Below, in pieces: positions 1 to 6,493 of a stretch of DNA of 10,377 bases. The stretch's first letter is position 1. Each line of letters starts with the position of its first letter. The stretch covers positions 1 through 10,377 of the forward strand of contig JAOZMQ010000075.1 of assembly GCA_029934195.1 (NCBI GenBank), in the 5' to 3' direction. A program made the position numbers and the translations under genes. This DNA is from Candidatus Cloacimonadota bacterium (GTDB taxonomy: Bacteria; Cloacimonadota; Cloacimonadia; Cloacimonadales; JAOZMQ01). Below the pieces are notes generated by a model. It worked only from the letters and a program-made list of their open reading frames with translations. It was not told the origin of the DNA and made no database searches.

Positions 1-1043
1 TGAAGTGAATCGCCCCATTCACTATAACCAATTTCTTCTCCAATTCTATCAATACGATTTTCCAAACATGCTTTGCACATTGTCGCATTCTCATCTATAC
101 AAGGTTTTCCATCATACAATGTATATTTATCACGATATTTAGTATGGGTTATATTTGGCATGATGATATTTGCTCCTGCTTTTAAACCGAATTCCCGACC
201 TTCATGATGTAAAGTTTGTAAAGCTGTTGTAGAAGCGATATTTACATCTTTCAAATACAATCTGGTAAGGGCTATCATTTTTAGACCGAGTTCCAATTGT
301 TTTTGTTTATTCCAATTTTCAACTCTTGATCTCATTGGTGTTTCTTCATGTGGAATGTAAGGTCCCATACCAATCATATCAATATCCTGATCCTTAAAAA
401 AGATAATATCATCTGACAGCATTTCTTCTGTTTGTCCGGGGAGTCCCATCATTACTCCAGTTCCTACTTGATACCCAATTTTTCTTAGTAAATTTAAGCA
501 TTCAAAACGATAATCAAATTGATGATCTTTAGGATGTAATGTCCGATAAAGGTCTGAATTACTTGTTTCAATTCGCAATAGATATCTGTGTGCACCTGCT
601 TTGAACCAGCGTCTATACGTTTCTTCTGATTGCTCTCCAAGACTTAAAGTAATCCCTAATTCATTCTTACTCATTATTTTAATTTTTTGCAGAATATTTT
701 CTACAAAACTAATAAAGTTTTCGTCTATTCTTTCACCGGATTGCAACACTAATGAGCCATAATTCATGTCCAATGCCATTTTTGCAGATTCAATAATTTC
801 TTGTTCTGACATACGAAATCGAGTCACATTAGCATTATCTTTACGAATTCCGCAATAAAAACAATTTTTTTCACAGATATTGCTAAATTCAATGATACCA
901 CGATAATATACTTTTTGCCCGACTACTTTTAATTTCAATTCGTAGGCAGCTTTCATTAAACGTTCTATTTCAGATTGTGAATCAGTCTTTAAAAAAAAAA
1001 TTAGATCATCTTTACTTAAATTATCAAAATTAACTTCTCTCAT
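1..1043 (-). CDS. hydE: HydE, [FeFe]-hydrogenase H-cluster maturase, radical SAM (C-terminus cut by window edge)
   Basis: HydE is the radical SAM enzyme that processes the HydG-made Fe(CO)2(CN)-cysteine synthon during assembly of the [2Fe] subcluster. The reading frame starts at ATG 1043 and stays open to the window edge (347 codons seen). The radical SAM motif CX3CX2C is at C57, C61 and C64 (CEKNCFYC), followed by GIRKDN. A GTGVMMGLPGQT stretch is typical of HydE. Near the end a CX7CX2C set (C315, C323, C326) matches the optional second cluster of Thermotoga HydE at almost the same positions, so only a few C-terminal residues are probably missing. The start overlaps the end of the upstream lyase gene by 14 bases, implying one transcript and coupled translation; the only ribosome-site candidate is a GGGGT inside the lyase gene. 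A run of ten T lies at codons 15-18. BioB/PylB-like radical SAM proteins are relatives, but neighbouring hydG settles the call. Confidence 0.95.
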   Translation of the reverse strand, partial: MREVNFDNLSKDDLIFFLKTDSQSEIERLMKAAYELKLKVVGQKVYYRGIIEFSNICEKNCFYCGIRKDNANVTRFRMSEQEIIESAKMALDMNYGSLVLQSGERIDENFISFVENILQKIKIMSKNELGITLSLGEQSEETYRRWFKAGAHRYLLRIETSNSDLYRTLHPKDHQFDYRFECLNLLRKIGYQVGTGVMMGLPGQTEEMLSDDIIFFKDQDIDMIGMGPYIPHEETPMRSRVENWNKQKQLELGLKMIALTRLYLKDVNIASTTALQTLHHEGREFGLKAGANIIMPNITHTKYRDKYTLYDGKPCIDENATMCKACLENRIDRIGEEIGYSEWGDSL

Positions 1044-2427
1044 CTGTAAACCCCAGTTTATACATATTAGCAGGAACAAATAATTCTTCTATTTCTAATG
1101 TAGTAAGAATTTTGTCCTCAATTAAAATTTCTTTAATATCCTTTTTATTTAAATCAGCTTTCATTACTAATTCTTCAACACGAGAATATCCTAATTTTGA
1201 AACCAAAATAGTGGATAAAGCTTGGCTTTTTTGCACATTCTTCAAACAATTATTAATGTTTACTTTAATTCCGCAAATACATAATTTATTGAATTTTGGA
1301 ATTGAATTTGTAAGCAAACTAAGCGACTCCAATAAACTAAAACCAAGTAAAGGTAAAAACGGATTTAATTCCATTGATCCTAATCCGGCAACTTGTGCTA
1401 TAATGTTATCATTTGACATAACTTTTATTGCAACTTGAGTCATCATTTCAGGTATAACCGGATTTACTTTCCCCGGCATAATTGTTGAGCCTTTTTGTCT
1501 TTTTGGTAATACTATTTCCGCAATACCTCCACCAGGTCCACTTGATAGAATTCGTAAATCAGTTGAAATTTTTAATAGGTTTGAAGCAGTTGCTTTGAGC
1601 ATTCCACTAATTTCTACAAAAGAATCCAAATTTTGTGTCGAGTCTATCAAATTTTCACTTCTTGAAATATTAAGGCCGGTTATTCTTCGTAATTGTTCAG
1701 CTGCTTGAAAGATAAATTGACGTGGTGCATTTAAACCTGTGCCAATCGCAGTTCCTCCAAGATTAACAGTTTTGATTCTTTCTCTGGATTTAAAAATACG
1801 CCATCGATCCCGTGCTATAGCTTCTGAAAATGCTCCAAAAGTCATTCCCATAGTCATTGGAACAGCGTCTTGCATTTGAGTTCTTCCCAATTTTATTATA
1901 TCTTTGAATTCCATCTCTTTAGCTTGTAGAACTGTCTGCAACTCCGATAGAGCCTTCTCCAAATCTTTGAGCAAAAAAAGTATTGCAATCTTTAGAGCAG
2001 TTGGATATACATCATTTGTAGATTGATGTAAATTAATATGATGCAGTGGATGAATTTTGTGGTAACTTCCTTTTGGTAAATTCAATTTTTCTAAAGCAAT
2101 ATTTGCGATTACTTCATTAAAATTCATATTAGTTGAAGTTCCAGCCCCACCTTGCATGGCATCTACTACTATTTGATTATGGAATTTACCATCTATAATT
2201 AGTTGACAAGCCCATTGAATTACATCGGAAATCTCAGATTCAATGTATCCTAATTTATGATTTACTTTTACACATGCTAATTTAACATAAGCAAAAGATT
2301 TGATAAAAATAGGATTTAATTTATAATTACTAATGGCAAAGTTCTCAATTGCTTTGGATGTTTCATCTCCCCAATACAAAGATTCTGAAATCTTAACCTC
2401 ATCCAAATCATTTTTTTTTTTGGTCAT
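1030..2427 (-). CDS. aspA: Aspartate ammonia-lyase (aspartase/fumarase superfamily) inside the hydrogenase maturation operon
   Basis: The protein has 465 residues, near the 478 of E. coli AspA, and belongs to the aspartase/fumarase superfamily, which reversibly eliminates ammonia (or water) to give fumarate. Visible motifs in order: GTSTNMN (96-102), QSTND (135-139), GRTQMQDAVP (181-190, with the aspartase-type Gln where fumarases have His) and the mobile catalytic loop GSTIMPGKVNP (313-323). S314 is the expected catalytic base and K320 and N322 are conserved. The second loop serine, usually GSS, is Thr here (T315), and the usual PND(H/D)VN before QSTND reads PLHHIN. The C-terminal N-P-x-V-G stretch of AspA/AspB is also altered (LVSKLGY). 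Aspartase is therefore more likely than fumarase, but the substrate is not proven. ATG 2427 has AAGGAAG a few bases upstream. Eleven A follow at codons 3-6. The gene lies between hydG and hydE, and such lyases are known companions of hydEFG; ammonia supply to the azadithiolate bridge is my inference. Confidence 0.85.
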   Translation of the reverse strand: MTKKKNDLDEVKISESLYWGDETSKAIENFAISNYKLNPIFIKSFAYVKLACVKVNHKLGYIESEISDVIQWACQLIIDGKFHNQIVVDAMQGGAGTSTNMNFNEVIANIALEKLNLPKGSYHKIHPLHHINLHQSTNDVYPTALKIAILFLLKDLEKALSELQTVLQAKEMEFKDIIKLGRTQMQDAVPMTMGMTFGAFSEAIARDRWRIFKSRERIKTVNLGGTAIGTGLNAPRQFIFQAAEQLRRITGLNISRSENLIDSTQNLDSFVEISGMLKATASNLLKISTDLRILSSGPGGGIAEIVLPKRQKGSTIMPGKVNPVIPEMMTQVAIKVMSNDNIIAQVAGLGSMELNPFLPLLGFSLLESLSLLTNSIPKFNKLCICGIKVNINNCLKNVQKSQALSTILVSKLGYSRVEELVMKADLNKKDIKEILIEDKILTTLEIEELFVPANMYKLGFTDERS

Positions 2428-2538
2428 AATTCTTCCTTTTTATAGAAAAGAGATTAAATCTTTTTATTCATCATCTGAACGGAAACTAACTTTTTATATC
2501 GCTCTATTTGAAGTTGCTATTTTGTAGCTTGTTAATTT

Positions 2539-2560
2539 GCCCAATGCTAAAGCATTGGGC
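2539..2560. repeat. Perfect 10-bp-arm palindrome with 2-base centre in the hydG-aspA gap
   Basis: The arms gcccaatgct (2539-2548) and agcattgggc (2551-2560) are exact reverse complements around AA. A second arm pair, ttttgtagc (2520-2528) and gctacaaaa (2559-2567), is also exact and shares two bases with the inner stem, so two alternative foldings exist. The element is richer in GC than its surroundings. On neither strand does a clean T-tract follow the short stem, so it is a poor intrinsic terminator. It resembles a dispersed palindromic (REP-like) element, but only one copy is in the window. Confidence 0.6.
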
Positions 2561-2576
2561 TACAAAAATGATGCTC

Positions 2577-2616
2577 AATGAAGCTGAAGAATAACTAATT
2601 ATTCTATTACTTCATT
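2577..2616. other. Two-tier hairpin in the hydG-aspA gap
   Basis: Outer arms AATGAAG (2577-2583) and CTTCATT (2610-2616) and inner arms AGAATAA (2588-2594) and TTATTCT (2599-2605) are perfect. They enclose a CTAA loop and a symmetric 4x4 internal loop. On the minus strand the transcript would leave hydG, cross this hairpin, meet a T5 run about eight bases further, then reach the 2539-2560 palindrome before aspA. It could be an mRNA processing or stability element, or a weak attenuator. The rest of the 295-base gap shows no coding frame. A TATAAT (2667-2662, minus) without a convincing -35 is the only promoter candidate. Confidence 0.45.
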
Positions 2617-2722
2617 CTCTGTAAGATTAAAAATCCTTTTTCGATTAGATATAAACTTCTTATTATAAAGTTTACTCTATCAAATAATCATCTAATATTC
2701 TAATAATCGGACTTAAGTTTCA

Positions 2723-4132
2723 TTAAAAGTATAAGTCTCTTATTCCTTTTTTTAGCTCATCCAATTTAACCATTAATTTGTCTTTTAATTCACCTTCAGC
2801 GAATGATTCAATCTCTTTTTCAATAAGTTTAGAACCTACCAATTTTGTTTCTTTACTAGCATAATCTAACAAATATTCTGTATATGTAAGTAAAGCATTT
2901 GGCTGGCAAAAACTTTTAATTGTTCCAGGTTTGGAAAGCTCCATAAAATGTTCCCCGGTTCTTCCTAACCGATAACAAGCAGTACAAAAAGAAGGAATAA
3001 AACCTTTTTTAGAAAGATCACAAATAATTTCATCTAAACTACGATTGTCCGATAAAATAAACTGACTTTTTTTAAAGGATTCTTTATCTTCTGTTGAATA
3101 TTCTCCAATACCTATTGATGATCCACCATCAATTTGAGAAACTCCGAGCGGTAAAATTTCATCACGTATTTCTACTGATTCGCGTGCTGTTAGTATAAGT
3201 CCTGTATATGGTACAGCTAATCGCAAAATTGCAACAAGTTTTTTAAAATCTTCATCACTTACTTTATGTTTTGGAGATAAAGTAAACTCACTTCCAAATG
3301 CAGGTTCAATTCGTGGAAAGGAAATTGTATGTGGTCCAACACCAAATTTTTCTTCTAAATGAAAACTATGTGTTAAGAGAGCCATAACTTCAAATTTCCA
3401 ATCAAAGAGTCCAATAAGAGCACCAATTCCGATATCATCAATTCCACTTTCAAAAGCCCGTTCTAAACCGAATAAACGCCACAAGTAATTACTTTTTGGT
3501 CCACTTGGATGCAATTTTTCATAAGTTTCTTTGTGATATGTTTCTTGGAAAATCTGATATGTTCCAATGCCGGCTTCTTTAACAATTTTAAAGCCTTCTG
3601 CATCTAAAGGAGCAGCATTAATATTTACTCGTCTAATTTCACCGTTTTTTATTTTTGTTTTATATACAGTTCGTACGGTATCTGCAATGAATTGAGGAGT
3701 ATAACGTGAATGTTCTCCATAAACCATTATCAAACGTTTATGCCCATTTTTTTCTAAAGCAAGTGTTTCTTTAACTAATTCATCAGTTGAAAGTGTTTTG
3801 CGATAGCAATCATGGTTTGATATTCTAAACCCACAATAGACGCAATCATTTATACATTCGTTACCTACGTAAAGAGGAGCAAATAAAACAATACGATTTC
3901 CATAAATTTCTTCTTTTATTTTTTTTGCAGTTTCATACATTTTATCAAGTAATTTTGGATCCTCATTCTGTAATAGAATGGCTACATCATCTAAATTTAA
4001 TCCTCTTTTAAGAGATGCTTTATCCAATACTGATTGAATTTTTTCCGGTGTACATTTTTTAGCGGAAGATAGACTTAACCAAATCTTATCGTCATCAATA
4101 AATGAATGGAGTCCTTTTGTATCTATTTTCAT
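2723..4132 (-). CDS. hydG: HydG, tyrosine lyase for H-cluster CO/CN assembly
   Basis: HydG is the radical SAM enzyme that cleaves tyrosine to p-cresol and dehydroglycine. From the latter it makes the CO and CN ligands and delivers an Fe(CO)2(CN)-cysteine complex for the H-cluster. The protein has 469 residues, the usual HydG length. The radical SAM CX3CX2C motif is at C93, C97 and C100 (CINDCVYC) in the TIM barrel. The diagnostic C-terminal CX2CX22C motif, which binds the auxiliary cluster carrying the dangler iron, is at C383, C386 and C409. This motif separates HydG from ThiH, which lacks that auxiliary-cluster motif. ATG 4132 has GAGGT about five bases upstream, and the gene begins 13 bases after the TM1266-type gene, so the two share a transcript. 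No truncation or missing ligand is seen. Confidence 0.97.
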   Translation of the reverse strand: MKIDTKGLHSFIDDDKIWLSLSSAKKCTPEKIQSVLDKASLKRGLNLDDVAILLQNEDPKLLDKMYETAKKIKEEIYGNRIVLFAPLYVGNECINDCVYCGFRISNHDCYRKTLSTDELVKETLALEKNGHKRLIMVYGEHSRYTPQFIADTVRTVYKTKIKNGEIRRVNINAAPLDAEGFKIVKEAGIGTYQIFQETYHKETYEKLHPSGPKSNYLWRLFGLERAFESGIDDIGIGALIGLFDWKFEVMALLTHSFHLEEKFGVGPHTISFPRIEPAFGSEFTLSPKHKVSDEDFKKLVAILRLAVPYTGLILTARESVEIRDEILPLGVSQIDGGSSIGIGEYSTEDKESFKKSQFILSDNRSLDEIICDLSKKGFIPSFCTACYRLGRTGEHFMELSKPGTIKSFCQPNALLTYTEYLLDYASKETKLVGSKLIEKEIESFAEGELKDKLMVKLDELKKGIRDLYF

Positions 4133-4145
4133 AGTAACCTCACGA

Positions 4146-4397
4146 TTATTTTTTTATTATTAAGTTGGATTTTACTTTCACAGCTGGTAATTGTCCTAAA
4201 CTTCCTGTGAATGCTCCCAATTGGTCATTAGTTAATTCAATGATTACAAAAATAATTGCAATATCATATTCTGTTATTGGATATCCTACTCTTAATTTAA
4301 TGGAATTGGCATATTGATGTAGATGAGTGGTGACTTGATTGTAAGCCGTGTTGCGATCTGAAACTGTTATATAAACAGTATATAAATTTTTGTCCAT
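4146..4397 (-). CDS. TM1266-type iron-only hydrogenase-associated small protein (ACT-like fold)
   Basis: The 83-residue protein matches the family annotated as putative iron-only hydrogenase system regulator (TM1266 type), small ACT-like proteins encoded beside hydEFG. Family marks are an N-terminal beta-strand YTVYITVSDR, a central LRVGYPITEYDIAIIFVIIEL and the C-terminal LGAFTGSLGQLPAVKVKS, which resembles the family's GALTGKLGxLPGVxVKS ending. No DNA-binding helix-turn-helix, cysteine pair or signal peptide is visible, so the regulator label rests on genomic association and fold rather than a DNA-binding domain. ATG 4397 is preceded by GAGGT at seven bases. It is the first gene of the maturation operon, about 25 bases downstream of the predicted transcription start and 13 bases ahead of hydG. 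The effector, if any, is unknown. Confidence 0.85.
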   Translation of the reverse strand: MDKNLYTVYITVSDRNTAYNQVTTHLHQYANSIKLRVGYPITEYDIAIIFVIIELTNDQLGAFTGSLGQLPAVKVKSNLIIKK

Positions 4398-4429
4398 AAT
4401 AGTTACCTCATTGTTTAAAAGAGATAAAA

Positions 4430-4459
4430 ATTATGAAACTAAAATTTAGTTCTTGTCAA
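4430..4459 (-). promoter_or_regulatory. Sigma70-type promoter of the maturation operon
   Basis: On the minus strand a perfect TTGACA (4459-4454), an 18-base spacer and CATAAT (4435-4430, five of six consensus bases) stand about 32 bases before the ATG at 4397. This gives a leader of roughly 25 bases with the GAGGT ribosome site inside it. It is the best promoter in the window and would drive the TM1266-type gene and hydG, and probably aspA and hydE. Confidence 0.65.
4437..4451. promoter_or_regulatory. Candidate operator palindrome between -35 and -10
   Basis: AACTAAA (4437-4443) and TTTAGTT (4445-4451) are exact reverse complements around a single A. They fill nearly the whole spacer of the maturation promoter, the classic place for a repressor that blocks RNA polymerase. 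The sequence does not match the Rex, Fur or FNR consensus as I know them. AT-rich DNA makes short palindromes common, so this is a candidate only. Confidence 0.35.
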
Positions 4460-4650
4460 AAAATAACATTTGAAAATCAGCTTTGAATTATCTGATATTG
4501 TAAATTTTATTTCTTAACTAATTCCTAATTTCTTTTTTTCTATCCCTTAATGTTAGAATTTTCCGTCACTTCAGGTTATCAAGATTTAATTATCTTAACC
4601 GACAATTTATTTTCTAAATATTATTTTCGATTTACTACTTTAAAACTAAA
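4460..4650. other. Middle of the gap between hydA and the maturation operon, no gene seen
   Basis: With the flanking promoter and terminator, this forms a 304-base gap between two minus-strand units. I see no coding frame. The one structure is a bulged hairpin at 4574-4600, in which GGTT and AAGAT (separated by ATC) pair with ATCTTAACC. It has no T-tract on the minus strand, so it is not an obvious terminator. Confidence 0.5.
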
Positions 4651-4693
4651 GAAAAAAAATGAGAAGTACCCCGAAAAAATTCGAGGTACTTTT
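4651..4693 (-). terminator. Intrinsic terminator of the hydCBA operon
   Basis: On the minus strand, just past the hydA stop, AAGTACCTCG (4691-4682) pairs with CGGGGTACTT (4673-4664), with one G-U pair. Two further A-T pairs leave a TTTT loop. After four bases comes a run of eight T (4659-4652). Stem, loop and T-tract fit a Rho-independent terminator and separate the hydrogenase operon from the maturation operon. Confidence 0.85.
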
Positions 4694-4701
4694 CCATTCA
4701 A

Positions 4702-6480
4702 TTAATGTTTGTGCGTTATTTCTCTAATTATTTCACCGTTGAGTTTACTTCTTTCAAAGTAATTTGTATGTAAAAGTTTATGAGCTTTTTCGGAATTAGG
4801 TTTACCCAAAAAATCTTCGTAACATTTATTTACATCAGGATTTTGATGAGAACAGCGTTTTGGTAAATCTTTATCTTCTTTATAAAGACTGATACCACGA
4901 CGAGCTCTATCTGCAATACTGCTTCCATAAGGTTGTCCGCCACCACCTACGCAACCTCCGGGGCAAGCCATAATTTCAATAAAATGATAGTCTTTTTCAC
5001 CGGATTCAACCCATTCCATAACTTGGCGTGCATTACTAAGACCGTGAGCAACAACTACATTTAATTTTATTTCTCCAAAATCTTTAGTTGGAATTGTAAG
5101 GGTAGCTTCCTTAATTCCAGTCATACCTCGAACCGCTTTAATATCTAAATCATCCAGTTCTTTACCAACTAATACAAAGTAAGCTGTACGAATTGCAGCT
5201 TCCATCACTCCACCTGTAGCACCAAAAATTGTACCGGCTCCAGTGTAAGCTCCCATCAAATTGTCAGCTTTTTGTTCATCTAAAGTAGCAAAATCAATAC
5301 CTGCTTCTTTAATCATTTTTATAAATTCGCGAGTTGTAAGAACATAATCTACATCTTGATAACCAGAATCTTTCATTTCCGGTCTTGCTAATTCAAACTT
5401 TTTAGCTGTACAAGGCATTATTGAAACAGAGACAATATTAGCTGGATCAATCTTCTCTTTCTCTGCAAAATATGTTTTTACAAGTGTTCCAAACATTTGT
5501 TGAGGAGATTTGCAAGTAGAAGTATTTTCTGCTCTTTTTGGGAAATATGTTTCCATAAATGAAACCCAACCAGGACAACACGACGTAATAAGCGGAAGTG
5601 TTCCACCTGTTGCAATACGAGTTATGAGTTCAGTACCTTCTTCCATAATAGTTAGATCTGCACTAAAATTAGTATCAAAAACTCTATCAAATCCAAGTTT
5701 ATGCAAAGCAGCATACATCTTTCCAACAGTTACTTCTTCAGGATTCATACCGAACTCTTCACCAAGAGTTGCACGAATGGCAGGAGCTTCCTGAACTACT
5801 ACATATTTACTTTTATCGAGTAAAGCTTCCCAAACAAAATCTTTATGATTTTTTTCACGTAAAGCCCCAACCGGACAATAAACTGTACATTGTCCACAAT
5901 TAACACACGGACTGTCGTACATTCCTTTATCAAATGAAGTTGTAATAACTTTATCAAAACCACGTCCGCCTTCTGTAAGAGCATAAACTGTTTGAATTTC
6001 TTGACATACAATGAGACAACGACCACAAGAAATACATTTATTTGAATCTCTAACAATGGAAAAACTATCTAAATCCAAAGGTCTTTTTTTCAAGATTTTT
6101 GGAAAAATTGAATCATCAACATTAAAAAGATTTGCTAAATCTTGCAATTCGCATTTATTATTTTGATCGCAAGTTGGACAAGCCACATCATGATTACTAA
6201 GAATTAATTCTAACAATGATTTTCTCAATTTTCTCAATTTATTACTATTGGTAATTACTTTCATTCCTTCCCAAGCTGGTGTAGAGCAAGCTCTTTTAGT
6301 TGCATCCATATTTTCAAATTCAACAACACAAAGACCACAATTTGCTGTGGGTTTAAGATCTGGGTGATAACAAAGGGTTGGAATATATTTTTTTGCTTTT
6401 TTTGCTGCATCCAATATTGTAGTACCATCAGGTACTTCGACTTCAAGTCCGTCTATACTTACTTTAATTAGTTTTGTCAC
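4702..6480 (-). CDS. hydA: HydA, catalytic [FeFe]-hydrogenase subunit (NAD-linked multimeric type)
   Basis: HydA interconverts protons and H2 at the H-cluster. Domains in order, numbered from the GTG at 6480 (592 residues): plant-type [2Fe-2S] domain (C37, C48, C51, C65); His-ligated [4Fe-4S] (H97, C101, C104, C110); two [4Fe-4S] ferredoxin clusters (C149/152/155/159 and C192/195/198/202); then the H-domain with L1 TSCCPGW (C302 cubane ligand, C301 the expected proton-relay cysteine), L2 MPCTAKKFE (C357) and L3 MACPGGCVGGGGQP (C506, C510). The architecture resembles Clostridium CpI; the extra C-terminal [2Fe-2S] domain of the longer Thermotoga HydA is absent. Start choice: a GTG at 6489 is in frame, but the only ribosome site, GGAG, abuts it and lies eight bases before the GTG at 6480. 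hydB ends at 6494, so the two genes are coupled. All catalytic ligands are present, and no signal peptide indicates a cytoplasmic enzyme. Confidence 0.95.
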   Translation of the reverse strand: MTKLIKVSIDGLEVEVPDGTTILDAAKKAKKYIPTLCYHPDLKPTANCGLCVVEFENMDATKRACSTPAWEGMKVITNSNKLRKLRKSLLELILSNHDVACPTCDQNNKCELQDLANLFNVDDSIFPKILKKRPLDLDSFSIVRDSNKCISCGRCLIVCQEIQTVYALTEGGRGFDKVITTSFDKGMYDSPCVNCGQCTVYCPVGALREKNHKDFVWEALLDKSKYVVVQEAPAIRATLGEEFGMNPEEVTVGKMYAALHKLGFDRVFDTNFSADLTIMEEGTELITRIATGGTLPLITSCCPGWVSFMETYFPKRAENTSTCKSPQQMFGTLVKTYFAEKEKIDPANIVSVSIMPCTAKKFELARPEMKDSGYQDVDYVLTTREFIKMIKEAGIDFATLDEQKADNLMGAYTGAGTIFGATGGVMEAAIRTAYFVLVGKELDDLDIKAVRGMTGIKEATLTIPTKDFGEIKLNVVVAHGLSNARQVMEWVESGEKDYHFIEIMACPGGCVGGGGQPYGSSIADRARRGISLYKEDKDLPKRCSHQNPDVNKCYEDFLGKPNSEKAHKLLHTNYFERSKLNGEIIREITHKH

Positions 6481-6493
6481 TTTATTCACTCCG

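Noticed and set aside
1112..1438. Plus-strand ORF of 108 codons opposite the lyase gene
   Set aside because: It lies fully antisense to a well-conserved gene, has no ribosome site of note and its protein matches no family I recognise.
2539..2560. Intrinsic terminator between hydG and aspA
   Set aside because: The stem is perfect, but neither strand has a T-tract right after it; the minus strand continues with AAATTAAC. The loop of two bases is also too tight unless the stem opens by a pair.
5510..5794. Plus-strand ORF of 94 codons opposite hydA
   Set aside because: It is a shadow of the conserved H-domain coding frame.
5799..6056. Minus-strand out-of-frame ORF within hydA
   Set aside because: It overlaps the ferredoxin-cluster coding region in another frame. 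The hydA frame is intact, so it is neither a frameshift product nor a separate gene.
4702..6489. HydA truncated relative to Thermotoga HydA
   Set aside because: The shorter length reflects absence of the optional C-terminal [2Fe-2S] domain. The end matches the CpI-like C-terminus (LGKPNSEKAHKLLH), so the gene is complete.
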